Source: Saccharina japonica (lineage: Eukaryota > Sar > Phaeophyceae > Laminariales > Laminariaceae). Taken from it: a stretch of DNA of 64,000 bases. The translations under genes were made by a program, and so were the position numbers. Below are positions 10,035 through 20,700 of the stretch, one piece after another. Where the stretch lies: contig MEHQ01002309.1 in NCBI GenBank assembly GCA_008828725.1, positions 315,799 through 379,798 on the forward strand, given 5' to 3'. Position 1 is the stretch's first letter; each line of letters begins with the position of its first letter. Below the pieces are notes generated by a model that made no database searches, was not told where the DNA came from, and worked only from the letters and a program-made list of their open reading frames with translations.

Positions 10035-12179
10035 TAGGGCTTGTCATGGACCTACGCTGATGGGCCGGCCCGGCACATCAATTTTCGATATGATGGGCCG
10101 TTGCCCGGCCCGGTCCATCAAGGTTTAGTTTGGTGGGCCGCGGCCCGGCCCGGCCCGTCAAACTTTCAGAGTATGGGCCGCGGCCCGGCCCGGCCCATCA
10201 ATTTTTCAGAGTATGGGCCGCGGCCCGGCCCAGCCATTCACATTTTCAAACATTCACGGCCCGGCCCGCCGGGTAAGGCACACTTTTGGTTTTTTTCGTG
10301 GAAGTGCGCGGAAGTTTCCACGGAAGCTTCCATCGCTTCCACGGAAGCTTCCATCGCTTCCACGGAAGCTTCCACGGAAGCGATGGAAGCTTCCGCGGAA
10401 GCGATGGAAGCTTCCGCGGAAGCGACGGAAGCTTCCGCGGAAGCGATGGAAGCTTCCGTGGAAGCGATGGAAGCTTCCGTGGAAGCATGGAAGCTTCCGC
10501 GGAAGCATGGAAGCTTCCGTGGAAGCTTCCACCGTGGAAACTTCCGTGGAAGCTGACAGTGGAAGTTCTAAGCTTCCGCCTTTTGACCGCGAGGTGGAAA
10601 GAGCGAGGCTGGGAGTCGACCTTGTGCTTCGCACCTGGACAGGTCTAGGGTGGCTCCATTCGGCTTCGCCTCACTCCGCGGTTTTTATTAAGAAGGCTCT
10701 TATGGGAACACATCCTGGCGGGGCCTGTTTGTGTGGGATCAGGGGTGTGATGGGATCACCCTTTCTTTGTTGGGCGAGTGGTGGTATGCTTCCACGAGTA
10801 CTTCCACGGAAGCTTCCATGACGGCAGCGTCGACATCTTCCGCAGAAGCACGTACCGCCTGCGTGGAAGCTTACACCGTACCCGTGAAAGCATGGAAGCT
10901 TCCACGGAAATTTCCATGGACTTCCGCGGTAGCTTCCATGAAAGCTTCCGACGCTTCCATGGAAGCTTCCATGGAAGCTTCCGCGGAAGTCCATGGAAAA
11001 AACCAATAGTGGACTAGATCGGGCCCGCCCCGCCGGCCCCTCGTTTTTCAAGAAGTCTCAGCCCGGCCCGGCCCGGCCCGGCCCATCACATGGCAGCCAG
11101 GCCCATGAGACACGGGCTCTATAAGGAAGGGCTGGCCCGACAAATTTCATGGGCCGGCCCGTGAATTTCACGGGCCGCCCCATGGCCCGGCCCATGTCTT
11201 GTCCCGTAAAAGGTGCATGAGTGTACGCTGACGTGATTTTGATACAATTCATTGTTGCTTTTTTTGTTGTATTTTATTCGTACTTTCCCGTCTGGATTTG
11301 GACGGACAGCTGTTTTCGGCCCATGAGACACGCCTAACCAGTACCCACTACTCACACAATTCTGCTCCATCTACGACTTTGTCCAATGGCTTCCGTCCCG
11401 ACTGTGGACCACCACCATCTCGTGCTGCTGCAAAACACTCGCAGCAGCAGCAACAACAGCAGCGGCACGTGCTGCTGCAACACCCGGTACTACTGCCGCG
11501 ATACAGCATGCTGCTGCAACACCCGGTACTACTGCTGCTATACAACATGCTGTTGCAACAGCTGGTACTGCTGCAATCGTACATGCTGCTGAAACAATAC
11601 ATCCCGCTGCCGCGGGACGAAGCAGGGCAAGAGCGCCATGCTGCCTGCGTCGCGGAGACGGCGATAAGTGTCATCCGTACACCCACTACGGTACCAAGGT
11701 TTTCATCCGACATTTGCACAACGCATCACAGTACCCGAGGCGATTTGCCAGAGATACGTTGAACGAACGTAGCTGTCTTCGGCGGACAGCAACTCAAGTA
11801 CACCCAAAACCTCGTCTAGCTGTAGTATTACAGCACATATCGTAGGCCGCGACCCGGGCGGGCCCGTCAAAACACATGGGCCACTTCATGGGCACAGTGG
11901 AGGTCGTCGTAGCAGTATCGGTAGCACACCATATCTCACGGGCAGCGGTCCGGGTCGGCCCGTCAAAACACGTGGGCCGCTTCATGGGCCGGGCGGAGCG
12001 GCTCATGTAGAGCCCTCATCTCATGGGCCGCGGCCCGGCCCGATCAATCGAATTATCAGACGATGGGCCGCGGCCCGGCCCGGCCCATCACCTTTTCAGA
12101 AGTCTTGGCCCAGCCCGGCCCGTCACAAGTTTCAGATCGGCCCGGCCCGGCCCGGACAAACGGCCCATCACAAGTGCTG
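10035..12179 (+). mobile_element. Non-autonomous hAT-like element built of GC-rich and palindromic repeats
   Basis: The ends are TAGGGCTTGTCATGG and the complement of CAGCACTTGTGATGG (11 of 15 match). They are flanked by GTTGTCAC (10,027-10,034) and GATGTCAC (12,180-12,187), an 8-bp duplication with one mismatch, as in hAT transposons. Subterminal zones (10,060-10,275; 11,040-11,200; 11,840-12,170) are arrays of GGCCGCGGCCCGGCCCGGCC separated by short AT-rich spacers, a pattern known from many hAT ends. Inside are GGAAGCTTCC arrays (about 10,303-10,560 and 10,788-11,000) and a CTGCTGCAACACCCGGTACT repeat (about 11,465-11,600). No transposase is seen. Frames across it are repeat artefacts. Confidence 0.72.
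10303..10560. repeat. GGAAGCTTCC palindromic tandem array
   Basis: Units of about 18 bp, GGAAGCTTCC plus a variable spacer such as ATCGCTTCCAC or GCGGAAGCGAT. Each unit is its own inverted repeat, so both strands have open frames in several phases. It lies inside the hAT-like element; a shorter array is at 10,788-11,000. Confidence 0.85.
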
Positions 12180-12419
12180 GATGTCACGTAGATAGAGTGG
12201 TTGACAATTTTATCTATTGGGGACTGTTCCGCATTGTTGTGATTCCACAAAAACAAAAGTGTATCAGGAATTTCCCTGGAAAAAACAGGTATTTCGAATG
12301 TGATCATCCAATGCGCACATATTGCATCCTCCCGTGGGTTTGCTTCGGTGGAGATATTCGCGTACTTTACTTTCTTTTTTTTGCTCGTAGTTTATTTCGG
12401 GTCCCCACTTACCTGTCTA

Positions 12420-12715
12420 CAGTACCGGCCCGCTCATAAGAAAGGAACTATTAATAACAAGAAAGTCAGCCTGAGAAATTGAAAACAATTAAGAAAGCTC
12501 TCAGCCTAGTCAGTGGATAAGCTTTTAGAAAGTGACCCCTTTCTGTGGCTGGCCTGGGCCCAAGCCACCATCCATTGTACAGCACTAGGGAAAACGTCGT
12601 CTCTGGGGACCAAAATAAGAAAGCGCAGCATTAGAATATGTGCTTTCGCGCGCACCCATAGTAAGAAAGTCAGCCCGAGACCGATTTCAGGTTTCGTGTG
12701 AGAGGGCCGGTACTG
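12420..12715 (+). mobile_element. 296-bp MITE with CAGTACCGGCCC ends (right arm only)
   Basis: The ends are CAGTACCGGCCCGCTCA and the complement of CAGTACCGGCCCTCTCA. TA precedes it and CA follows; the empty site in the left arm reads TGTCTACACGCC, which supports a TA duplication with one change. Several AAGAAAG blocks lie inside. End sequence and interior resemble the CAGTACAGGACACC elements at 49,346-49,518 and 63,929. Confidence 0.68.
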
Positions 12716-13084
12716 CACACGCCTGCAATCGTTGTGTAGGCATGTTTTCCCGCCCCCACAACGGTTAGAAGAAGACTGGCCCGCCACGTGGCCTAGGCTG
12801 GCGTTCAACCACAAAACGCTTCCCAGACGGTTGAACTGGGGTTTCAGTTTTAACATGTGTATATAGCAGGCACTGTACACGGTGCGTACGCGCGTACGCT
12901 CGTTTTGCCCCACACTGTCTGTGCATGCGCATGCATGTGGCGTGGTGGCGTAGTTGATGACTCAGACGTTCTTCAGCAGCAGTCAGCAGTGTCCCACCAG
13001 ACGGAAATGACCTCAATATTCCTCCTTCGGAATTAGACTATATAATATATCAACCCGAGAATACACTAAAGGATACCTTAAGAA

Positions 13085-13190
13085 CTGGTCCCACATAAAT
13101 GCCCGTAAGTACGCGCCATCAAAACATTACACTCAGCTTGCAAAGATGAGTTTCGACGAAATCCTCAATCTCACGCTGTTGATTTCTAGT
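13085..13190 (+). repeat. Promoter-like module, copy 3
   Basis: Right-arm counterpart of the copy near 7,358. It reads CCGTAAGTACGCGCCATC, ACACTCAGCT, GCAAAG, then ATG at 13,146 opening MSFDEILNLT, and then T-rich DNA. Confidence 0.5.
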
Positions 13191-13479
13191 TTTTTTTAAA
13201 AAATTATTTGGGAACAAACTACTTGGAGTTAGGGGGGGATATTGTTCGTTCGGTTCTGAATGGGCTAAAGCATGGAACGTGCATATAATAGATAAGACAG
13301 GCTTGTCGCTTCGTGGTTTTGAAGCGCCGCGCCTCTATAGTGCCGAAAGCGAAGAAAGTGGTGCGGCCTATACGATTTCTTCGCCGTACTCGAAAACACA
13401 TATTTTGGGCCTGATTCGCCGCAGGCTAAACTTTTCCAGGAGGATTGTTTCCGCCTAACCAAGCAAGGTGAAACACAAC

Positions 13480-13485
13480 TACGTA
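13480..13485. other. TACGTA: empty or excised site matching the 4,363-6,994 insertion
   Basis: The left arm reads ...GGCCTA-[element]-TAGTTGTG. The right arm at the same place reads GGCCTACGTAGTTGTG once reverse-complemented. TA-CG-TA is what remains if an element starting with C and ending with G leaves one base from each end. See the findings. Confidence 0.5.
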
Positions 13486-13539
13486 GGCCGTTTTGTTTGG
13501 TGCTCGAGGTACCAACGTATTTTTTTGCATGTCATGTAT

Positions 13540-13680
13540 ATAGTCCACCCTACATCAGGACATATAAAAACCGTAAGTACGCGCGATCGAAGTATTACAC
13601 TCAGCTAGCAAAGATGAGCTTCGACGAAATCCTCGAGCTCACAGCTGTTGTTGTTTTTTTTTAATTTTTTTTAATATATG
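13540..13680 (+). repeat. Promoter-like module, copy 4 (right arm only)
   Basis: GGACATATAAAA, CCGTAAGTACGCGCGATCG, ACACTCAGCT, GCAAAG, then ATG at 13,613 opening MSFDEILELTAVVV into a T tract. It interrupts the alignment with the left arm (between 'tatac' and 'aacat' of the left-arm sequence near 3,990), so it appears to be inserted DNA. Confidence 0.5.
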
Positions 13681-14599
13681 TTCCAACGTTTTTCGCCGTG
13701 CTCGATATTTTTCGGCGTCGTTTTCTCCGTCCGCCGCATTCGAAAACAAAACGCCGCGTTTTTCGACGCATCCGGCGATCTTTAAAGTTTATATTCTTCT
13801 TGTTTAGGCACGTTTTCTTATCATGCTGTTCGACGAATTTACAGCTGAAAAAAACCTTGCGACACAAACAACAACTGAAGAACTGTCCTTAACTTCTTCG
13901 GAAGTGCACGCTTTTCTTCGTCGTAATTTCACCCTTGTTTCTTTGAAAAACAGCGTAACACATTTCAAGCCTACAAGGAAGGGGACAAAATGAGCTGGAA
14001 CTGCTCACATTTTGATTGTACGATCGGCTTTTACAATACGTCCAAAACAATAACGCGCACCACGAGCAGGCCGCGTGCTTCTAACTCTGGTGCACTAGGG
14101 AAAAGGGTCCACGCAAAATAACTTCACCGAAAGGAGGTATATACTAAAATGAATTATCCTTTTTACGAGACCCAGACAGGGGTTATACTAAAACCAGGTA
14201 AATTACAAATATACATGTGAAAAAGTCATATTTTCGTGTTTTCATCTATAAATAAATAAGTAAATGCCAACAACGAACTGACTGGTTGGCGTGTTTTTCA
14301 TTTTGACACTGGGAAGGAGTGTGTAAATAAATGTACTGTTGTTACGTAGCAGTAGGTAGTTTCCTTCTGTCGTCGAGCACCCTTGGGTGCATACAATATA
14401 GTAGTACCTGGGTAACAAGTACTACGAGGTGGCGTGGTGGTCCAGACGCTCAGAAATTTCCCACCAGAAGGAAACGACCAGAAAAATTCCGCGGTCGGGA
14501 TTTTATGAATAATACCCGATCATATTATTATTACACGAACTATATTTAATAATTCATGGAAATCACCCTGGTAGTCATGCATATACGTATGTATGCCAT

Positions 14600-14710
14600 T
14601 GTCCTGAGTGAAGCCAATACACACACCCCCGCCCCCCCCCGACCGTCACACAACACTACAACCCGCCTGCCACTGCTAGCAATCGTCTACTCTACACTCC
14701 AAGTGCAACG
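14600..14710 (+). promoter_or_regulatory. Conserved upstream block of gene B
   Basis: CCAATAC at 14,614-14,620 (97 bp before the ATG), then a C-rich tract, CACAACACTACAACCC, CTGCCACTG, CAATCGTCTAC, CCAAGTG and CAACGATGG. The same order occurs upstream of genes A and C, although the surrounding DNA of C is otherwise quite different. A promoter and 5' UTR role is inferred. Confidence 0.55.
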
Positions 14711-17700
14711 ATGGCCAAGTCTTGGGCTATGGGATACTTGCTGTTGCTGGGTGCCTCGGCCAGGGCCAGGTCAGTGTGCCTTGTAGTGTGCTCTCTACCT
14801 GGTGACATGTATGTATGTGTGTCACAGCCGAGTAAAGAACGTGTTGACAAGACAAGATAGTGCCGAACCCTTTTGTCGGTGAAACCTTGAGGCAAGCATC
14901 GTAGCGGGGAGGAGGGTTTATATATGACTCCGGACCTTAATTACGAAAAGGGAGGGAGCTGGAGAAAACGTGTGGAAAGTGGAAAAAATATAACTGGGAT
15001 GTGAAAACAAACAAACCGAAAGATAGGCGTTGTTCGCATATTCTTTTCCCTCTTTCGCTAAATTAATTAATTGTACCCCTCCATACCACGAACAACCTAC
15101 CTATACTTCTCATCAATTCGTTTACTGCAGTGTTTAATTATGTATAGTGTATTGGCATGTAGCTTGTTTCTTGTGTTCTGGTTAGAAACGTGATGTATAT
15201 ATGCATCAGTCGACGATAGCCTGTATAGAGCTCGTATCAAAGGAAATACTGCTATACAGGCGATATGCTTCCTCTACGGGGCTTTCGTCCATAAATTATA
15301 GGTACGTAGAGGATGCTATTACGGGATGGGCGTAGTAAATAGGACCTACGGACACACCAAAAACTATATATTTACCTATTTCTACAAACAATATTTTGTC
15401 ATTTTTACTATAATCAATGGTCTCCTGTAATACTGCTGCTGTACAGTGCAAGTGCAAGCTCTCTAGTCTTGAGTTATGTACACTATCTTCAACACAATAA
15501 CTAAACAGTATAGAGGCGTGGTATACTGTATTATAGTCGTGTGTTCGTACAGTCACTATTTTTGACTTTGGGGTGGAGAGCTTCGCACAAAGGCCACGTA
15601 TGAACATTCCAGGGGTCGGAGAAACACAGCATCACAAGAGAAAGTAGAGTAGTGCAACTATCGTCGAAGCCCATTACCATGCTACACAGGCATGGTTGGA
15701 TGGCAAGGCTAACAATAGCACGTACGTGAAGATTTGTACAGTGGGCAGGTATGATAGGTGTTCTCATCGAGGAAACACATACACATACCGATACATGCGG
15801 AAGTTTGGGTCTTGGTATCTATAGTGCCCCCAAAGCACGACTTGACTGTGAACAGCGTGAAATCACCAGCGAATTATTCGGCACTACGACGTACTTTATA
15901 CGAGCTGGTTCAGGCATATCACCCAGATTTTCGTCAGTCACGAATGCCGCATGCAATAGCAACTCCAATGCCACATATGTGGTATCATACTGACCGCCAT
16001 GAACAGTGGAAGAGGGTGACGTCGCCAGAGTTTTGTTCAAGGACCAAAAACTGGCGCTACCGCCGAAAATGTGGCCAGACCAATCACAGGCCTTCAAAGT
16101 GGTCAACAATAGTCAGGCGTTTCCGTAGGAAAACATGTTTTCCCCCCATTTTTTTTTCTGAACGAGCCGCTTCCAGGTGGTTCAAGGCATGTTTGTACAA
16201 AGTTTCACGCAAATTTTCGAAGATCTGACTGCGTATGATCATATTAAGTCATACTTAACGCCCAAAATCGATCAAATACTGAAACTAAGTAATTACGAGG
16301 CAATGCCTATTTTTGCACTTTTACCGCACAAAAGTCCAAATGTCCACGCCGTTTTTTGAAGATAGACCCTGAAATTCGGTACACGTGTTTTATGCGCCCT
16401 ACCCGAGCCTTTTACGAATGTTTTTTTTTTTTTTTTTTCGCCGGAAGTTTCGGATCTCCTAAGACCCAAATTTTCCAAAAAATTACAAAACAAGGAATAT
16501 CTGACGGAAAAAAAAAAAAAAAAACATCGGTTAAAGTCTCGGTTAGGGCGCATAAAACACGTGTGCCAAATTTCAGGGTCTATCTCCAAAAAACGGCGTG
16601 GACATTCGCCACTGAATGAATTTTGGGTGATATGCCTGAACCAGCCTGTATCGCTCTGCGTTACTGCCTGTAGTATACCTCTACGCAACGTTTTGATCTG
16701 CTGCTCTTTTCTGCTCCACCTCCAATAGGGCGGCCTGCGATGCCCTGGACAACAACCTGGACGTTCCTTCGCCCTTGACCGAAGACACCACCATCACCTT
16801 GAGCGTGGGAGTCATCGACTGCCCAGCACTAGACGCTGACACGAACCCACGAGAAGTGGAGAGGATTACTGTCGAAGGCGGTACTCTGACCATCAAAAGC
16901 GACGACGCCGTGCAGTAAGAATACGCGTGGTCTTGTTGTTGGGTACTACGACCTGTCTGTGTATGTATGAACTCAATACTGCAGTATTCGTTTGGTTGGT
17001 CGTACGAGAGAATGCCACGCTTGCTTTTAGAGTTATCGGCGAAACGTCGGTTATTTGGGAGTCAGTAGAGTCAATAACATAAGTGGGGCTGCATGAATTG
17101 CAGTACTGGTGTGTGTCATTTTATTTTTGTCACGTGCTCGGATGTGACTGCTATCAGCTTGTTGTTGTTGTTGGTGTTTGTTGTACTATGGTGATTGCTG
17201 TTGTTGTTGCTGTTGTTGTTGCTGTTTGTTGTTGGTTGGTTGCTTTATGGTGTTTGTTGTCGTGTGCTGTTATTATTGTTGGTTTATCAGTATTACATCA
17301 TGTTTGCCATCCTCAACAGTGTGTGCATATAGCATGATGCGCTTCAACGTTGATCACTCATAATAGCTTCCCGATAACAGAAAACCACAAAAACAAAAAG
17401 AACCCTCCGGACAAATTCAGTTTCATTAGTTCGGACCTGTCTTGTGACCACAGGCTGCCGCACGGTCAGTGTGGCCATGCGTGCAATGTGAGACCAATAA
17501 CGACTATACTACAGTAAGAGTTATTATATACTACAATCATATCGCCGGTCGCCCCGGTGGTCTAACAGGTAGCCACGAAGCCTGTTAGCGTTGGAGGTCG
17601 GGGGTTCGATTCTCCTCGTATGGAGATTTTTATTCTCAAATGACACCAACTGTCGAGAGCGCATAATATAGCGTGGGTAAGCACCATTCGACGAAAGTTG

Positions 17701-20700
17701 ACGAGGGAAGAAAGTGTTGAAAACTTCTCGCGATACAAAAGCAAGGCAAGAACCGTAGTGGGGGAGGAGGGAGAAGAGCCTACTTTGTGACCCCGGATCT
17801 GAGTTACGACTGGGAAGGAGAGAGAAAGGAAGGTCGAAGATAATACATGGGATGGACAAAAAACAAAAAACAAAAAAAATGATAGGTGTGTCTGAGGTAA
17901 TTCAGGAAATCCGGGTGCCTCCCAAGTATCAACGTTGTTGGCAGTTGCGTCGAATGGCAGCATCTCGCCGGCGGCGAAAAAATACGGTCTAGAGGTCCGA
18001 GGCTCTACAACAACAACAGTGGCAAAGGACGCACACGTATCAATCAATAACAAGTACGGAATATCCTGGGAAGGCTTACGTAGCACACATATAATATATC
18101 ACATGTATATACACATAGTACAAGAAGGCAGGTTGTGTACGCATTGTTACTTGTTGTTACTCATTATGCTGGTGTTTATACATACTTCGTAAGTCTCCCA
18201 CAATCTTCGACACAAAACAACGATGAGTACGCAGTATATGGGTGACGCTTGCTTGCATTATTTTCGTGCGAGTATGTTGGCGACGTATGTATGTGGCCGA
18301 CTTCGTATTGATTGTTGTGATAGTGGAAAGCTAAACGGTTGGGTTACTGTTAGGCAAGCCCGATTGCGAGCTACAGCACAGAATAAATATATCGATGTTA
18401 AAAATGGCGCTCTCGGGCCAAGAAAGAGAAGTAGGAGGAGAGTGTTAGACGATGGGTACGACATCACCCATCAGCTCTCGGCTGGATGTACGCTCTACGG
18501 GCTGTCCCGGTTCGTTGTTCTGCTGGCTGACCTACAGCAATGTTTATGTTTGGTTCCTCGTAGAGGTAGATATTCCCATACGATATCGTATAGGTATAGC
18601 TACTCTGAACTCTTCCACTCACCCGACGACACTTTCTCGTACTGTAGTGTGCTTCTGTATACGACTACAGTACTACACGGTACGAATGCAATGAGCCGAG
18701 TTCCGGGCAGGGACTAACATCGCTGCACCGCTACCAGACTACGACTACCGGTACACCGCCTGCCACTCTTATATAGATAGTGTATCATGTTTACTATTCG
18801 ATGCTACTCCATGCAAATGATCACTGACTATAGACGACTGCCTTTGGTAGCACAGATCGGCGACTTGGTGGGCTACTGGCTATCATTGCTGTAGCGACGT
18901 GACCTACCACGAACAGGCTGTTCTAAGCTCTTTCATGGGAACGTTAATGATCACCCAAGTACAGTAGTAGTACATACACATGATCAAGTAAGTGGAATGC
19001 AATATACGTACTGTAGTCTGGTATACCCGGAGTATGCTTGAAACACACGCGTATCTCCTTCCGGATTTGTCTATTTATGTACTCATAGCAGGTCCCGCGC
19101 TGTCACCCACCTGTGCTTCGTTTGCAGAGCTTTATTCAAGTGCCCACTGCCACGATTCAAGCTAGATTAGGTAACTCGAAGGACGAAACAGTCACCTCTT
19201 GGCCCGTGCCCTGGTTTCCCTACTGCCAAATATCGTGCAAGTAGAACGTCATGCCTTGCCCGAAGTTCTAAATCCTGGAACCTGGGCCTTTACAGGCTAC
19301 CAGGTGGTGATACCCATAACACTAGCCCACTCCAATGAGTGTTTTGAAAACACCGCTTCCCCGAAATAGAAAATGAATCGAACATGCGGCTCCACAAACC
19401 ACACTCACTTACCTTCACTCTGCGGAGCTAGGAAGCCTAGGGGATAATGACAGAACGAAGAAGAAAACCGTAAGGCTCACCCTGGATATGTGTAGAGCTT
19501 CAATTTATTAGGTAGATATTTTGAATTACGTGCCAAAACAGGGATTCGAGTATTCGTTCTATAATCGAATAAGTTGTGCGCTGCTGTACATTGTCTGAAG
19601 CCACATTGTAATAACAATGCTAGCTGCTGCTGCTGTAAAGCAGTCTACGGTGGTGGTAGTATTGATAGCCGCTGTATCGAAGTGTTTATAATCTAACTGA
19701 CGCCGAAATGTCTAATCTATGCAGGATTTCAAACGCCAAGCATTATACCACAGTACCTGAAGTTTGCTTTGGCTGCTACACTAGCTCCACGCTTCGTAAA
19801 TGTTTCGTCTCTCTCGGCCAACGCCCGGAGGTAGAACTCGCACCAATTGCAATTTCGTTCGCCACCCCAAATTTATGCGGCGTAAGTGTCAATCATTAAT
19901 AGTGCCGAAGCAATAGAAAACAAAAGTTGTTACGATCAAACGAAAATGTACGACGACCCAAAAGTTGCTGACCCAAAAACATGGAGCCTCGTAACTACAT
20001 CACGAGCTTCACCCCTCCTTTCATCTGCCTAACTACGACCCTTTGCCCCCTAAAACACTCCCGAAGAAACATCGGACGAAGACCCGAGGTACTCCGGTAA
20101 AATCGTTGGTGTTGTTGGAAACAACGCGATCGCGATGGTCAGATCGCTGTTTCCGGTTCTTCTTGTCCTCAGGTTTATCAACGTGGCCTTCGAAGTTAAC
20201 CTTGGAGCCGCTCTCGTGTTCGACATGCCCGAGACCGTATTTGGGCCTAATGATGTGAGCCAGCGCCTGTACTCACCAGTCACAAGCAATGATGCGTATA
20301 CATACTGTAGTCGTACTCCAGGATATTGAGCAGTGAGATAACGCAGACACAATGTTGAAATCAAATTAGTTTTGTTTTTTGTGTGTACGATGGTCACGGA
20401 ATCGTTCGGTTAACACGATACCTCCACTGGAAGCTGATGCGTGTCTCATCCAGCGAAACCTGATGCTTCTAGCAATCCAAGGACATTCCACGGCGATACT
20501 TAGGTTAGCGTGGTTCCCTATTGTATGGTGAAACTGTACGTCACAAAGCCGTATCACGGGACTTCGTCATGTTCAACCGCCTCTCGGCGTCGTCCTACCC
20601 CCTTGCCCACTGCGGTATTTCCCAAACATTGCCAGCAGAAAGACTCAGGCTTAACGTCCCCTTCCTGCTGACCGCCGTTCCGTTGTGCTGTGTTTGCGTT

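Larger units (their letters stand above)
12220..17515. repeat. Right arm of the giant inverted repeat
   Basis: Reverse complement of the left arm. Matching landmarks include exon 1 (14,711-14,769 against 2,872-2,814), exon 2 (16,729-16,914 against 1,312-1,127), the 99/106-bp MITE, and the block from the Bbox-like upstream region to the GTCAGT donor. Insertions present only in this arm are 12,420-12,715, a module around 13,540-13,680, and 15,901-16,648. The match stops near 17,515, just before a tRNA-like sequence. Confidence 0.85.

Noticed and set aside
10041-11051. Several overlapping open frames of up to 202 codons on both strands
   Set aside because: They run through the GGAAGCTTCC and GGCCCGG arrays, where a stop-free short unit keeps all phases open. 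The proteins are simple repeats.
17550-17625. A functional tRNA gene
   Set aside because: A- and B-box-like motifs exist, but the acceptor stem does not pair and no clean cloverleaf can be drawn.
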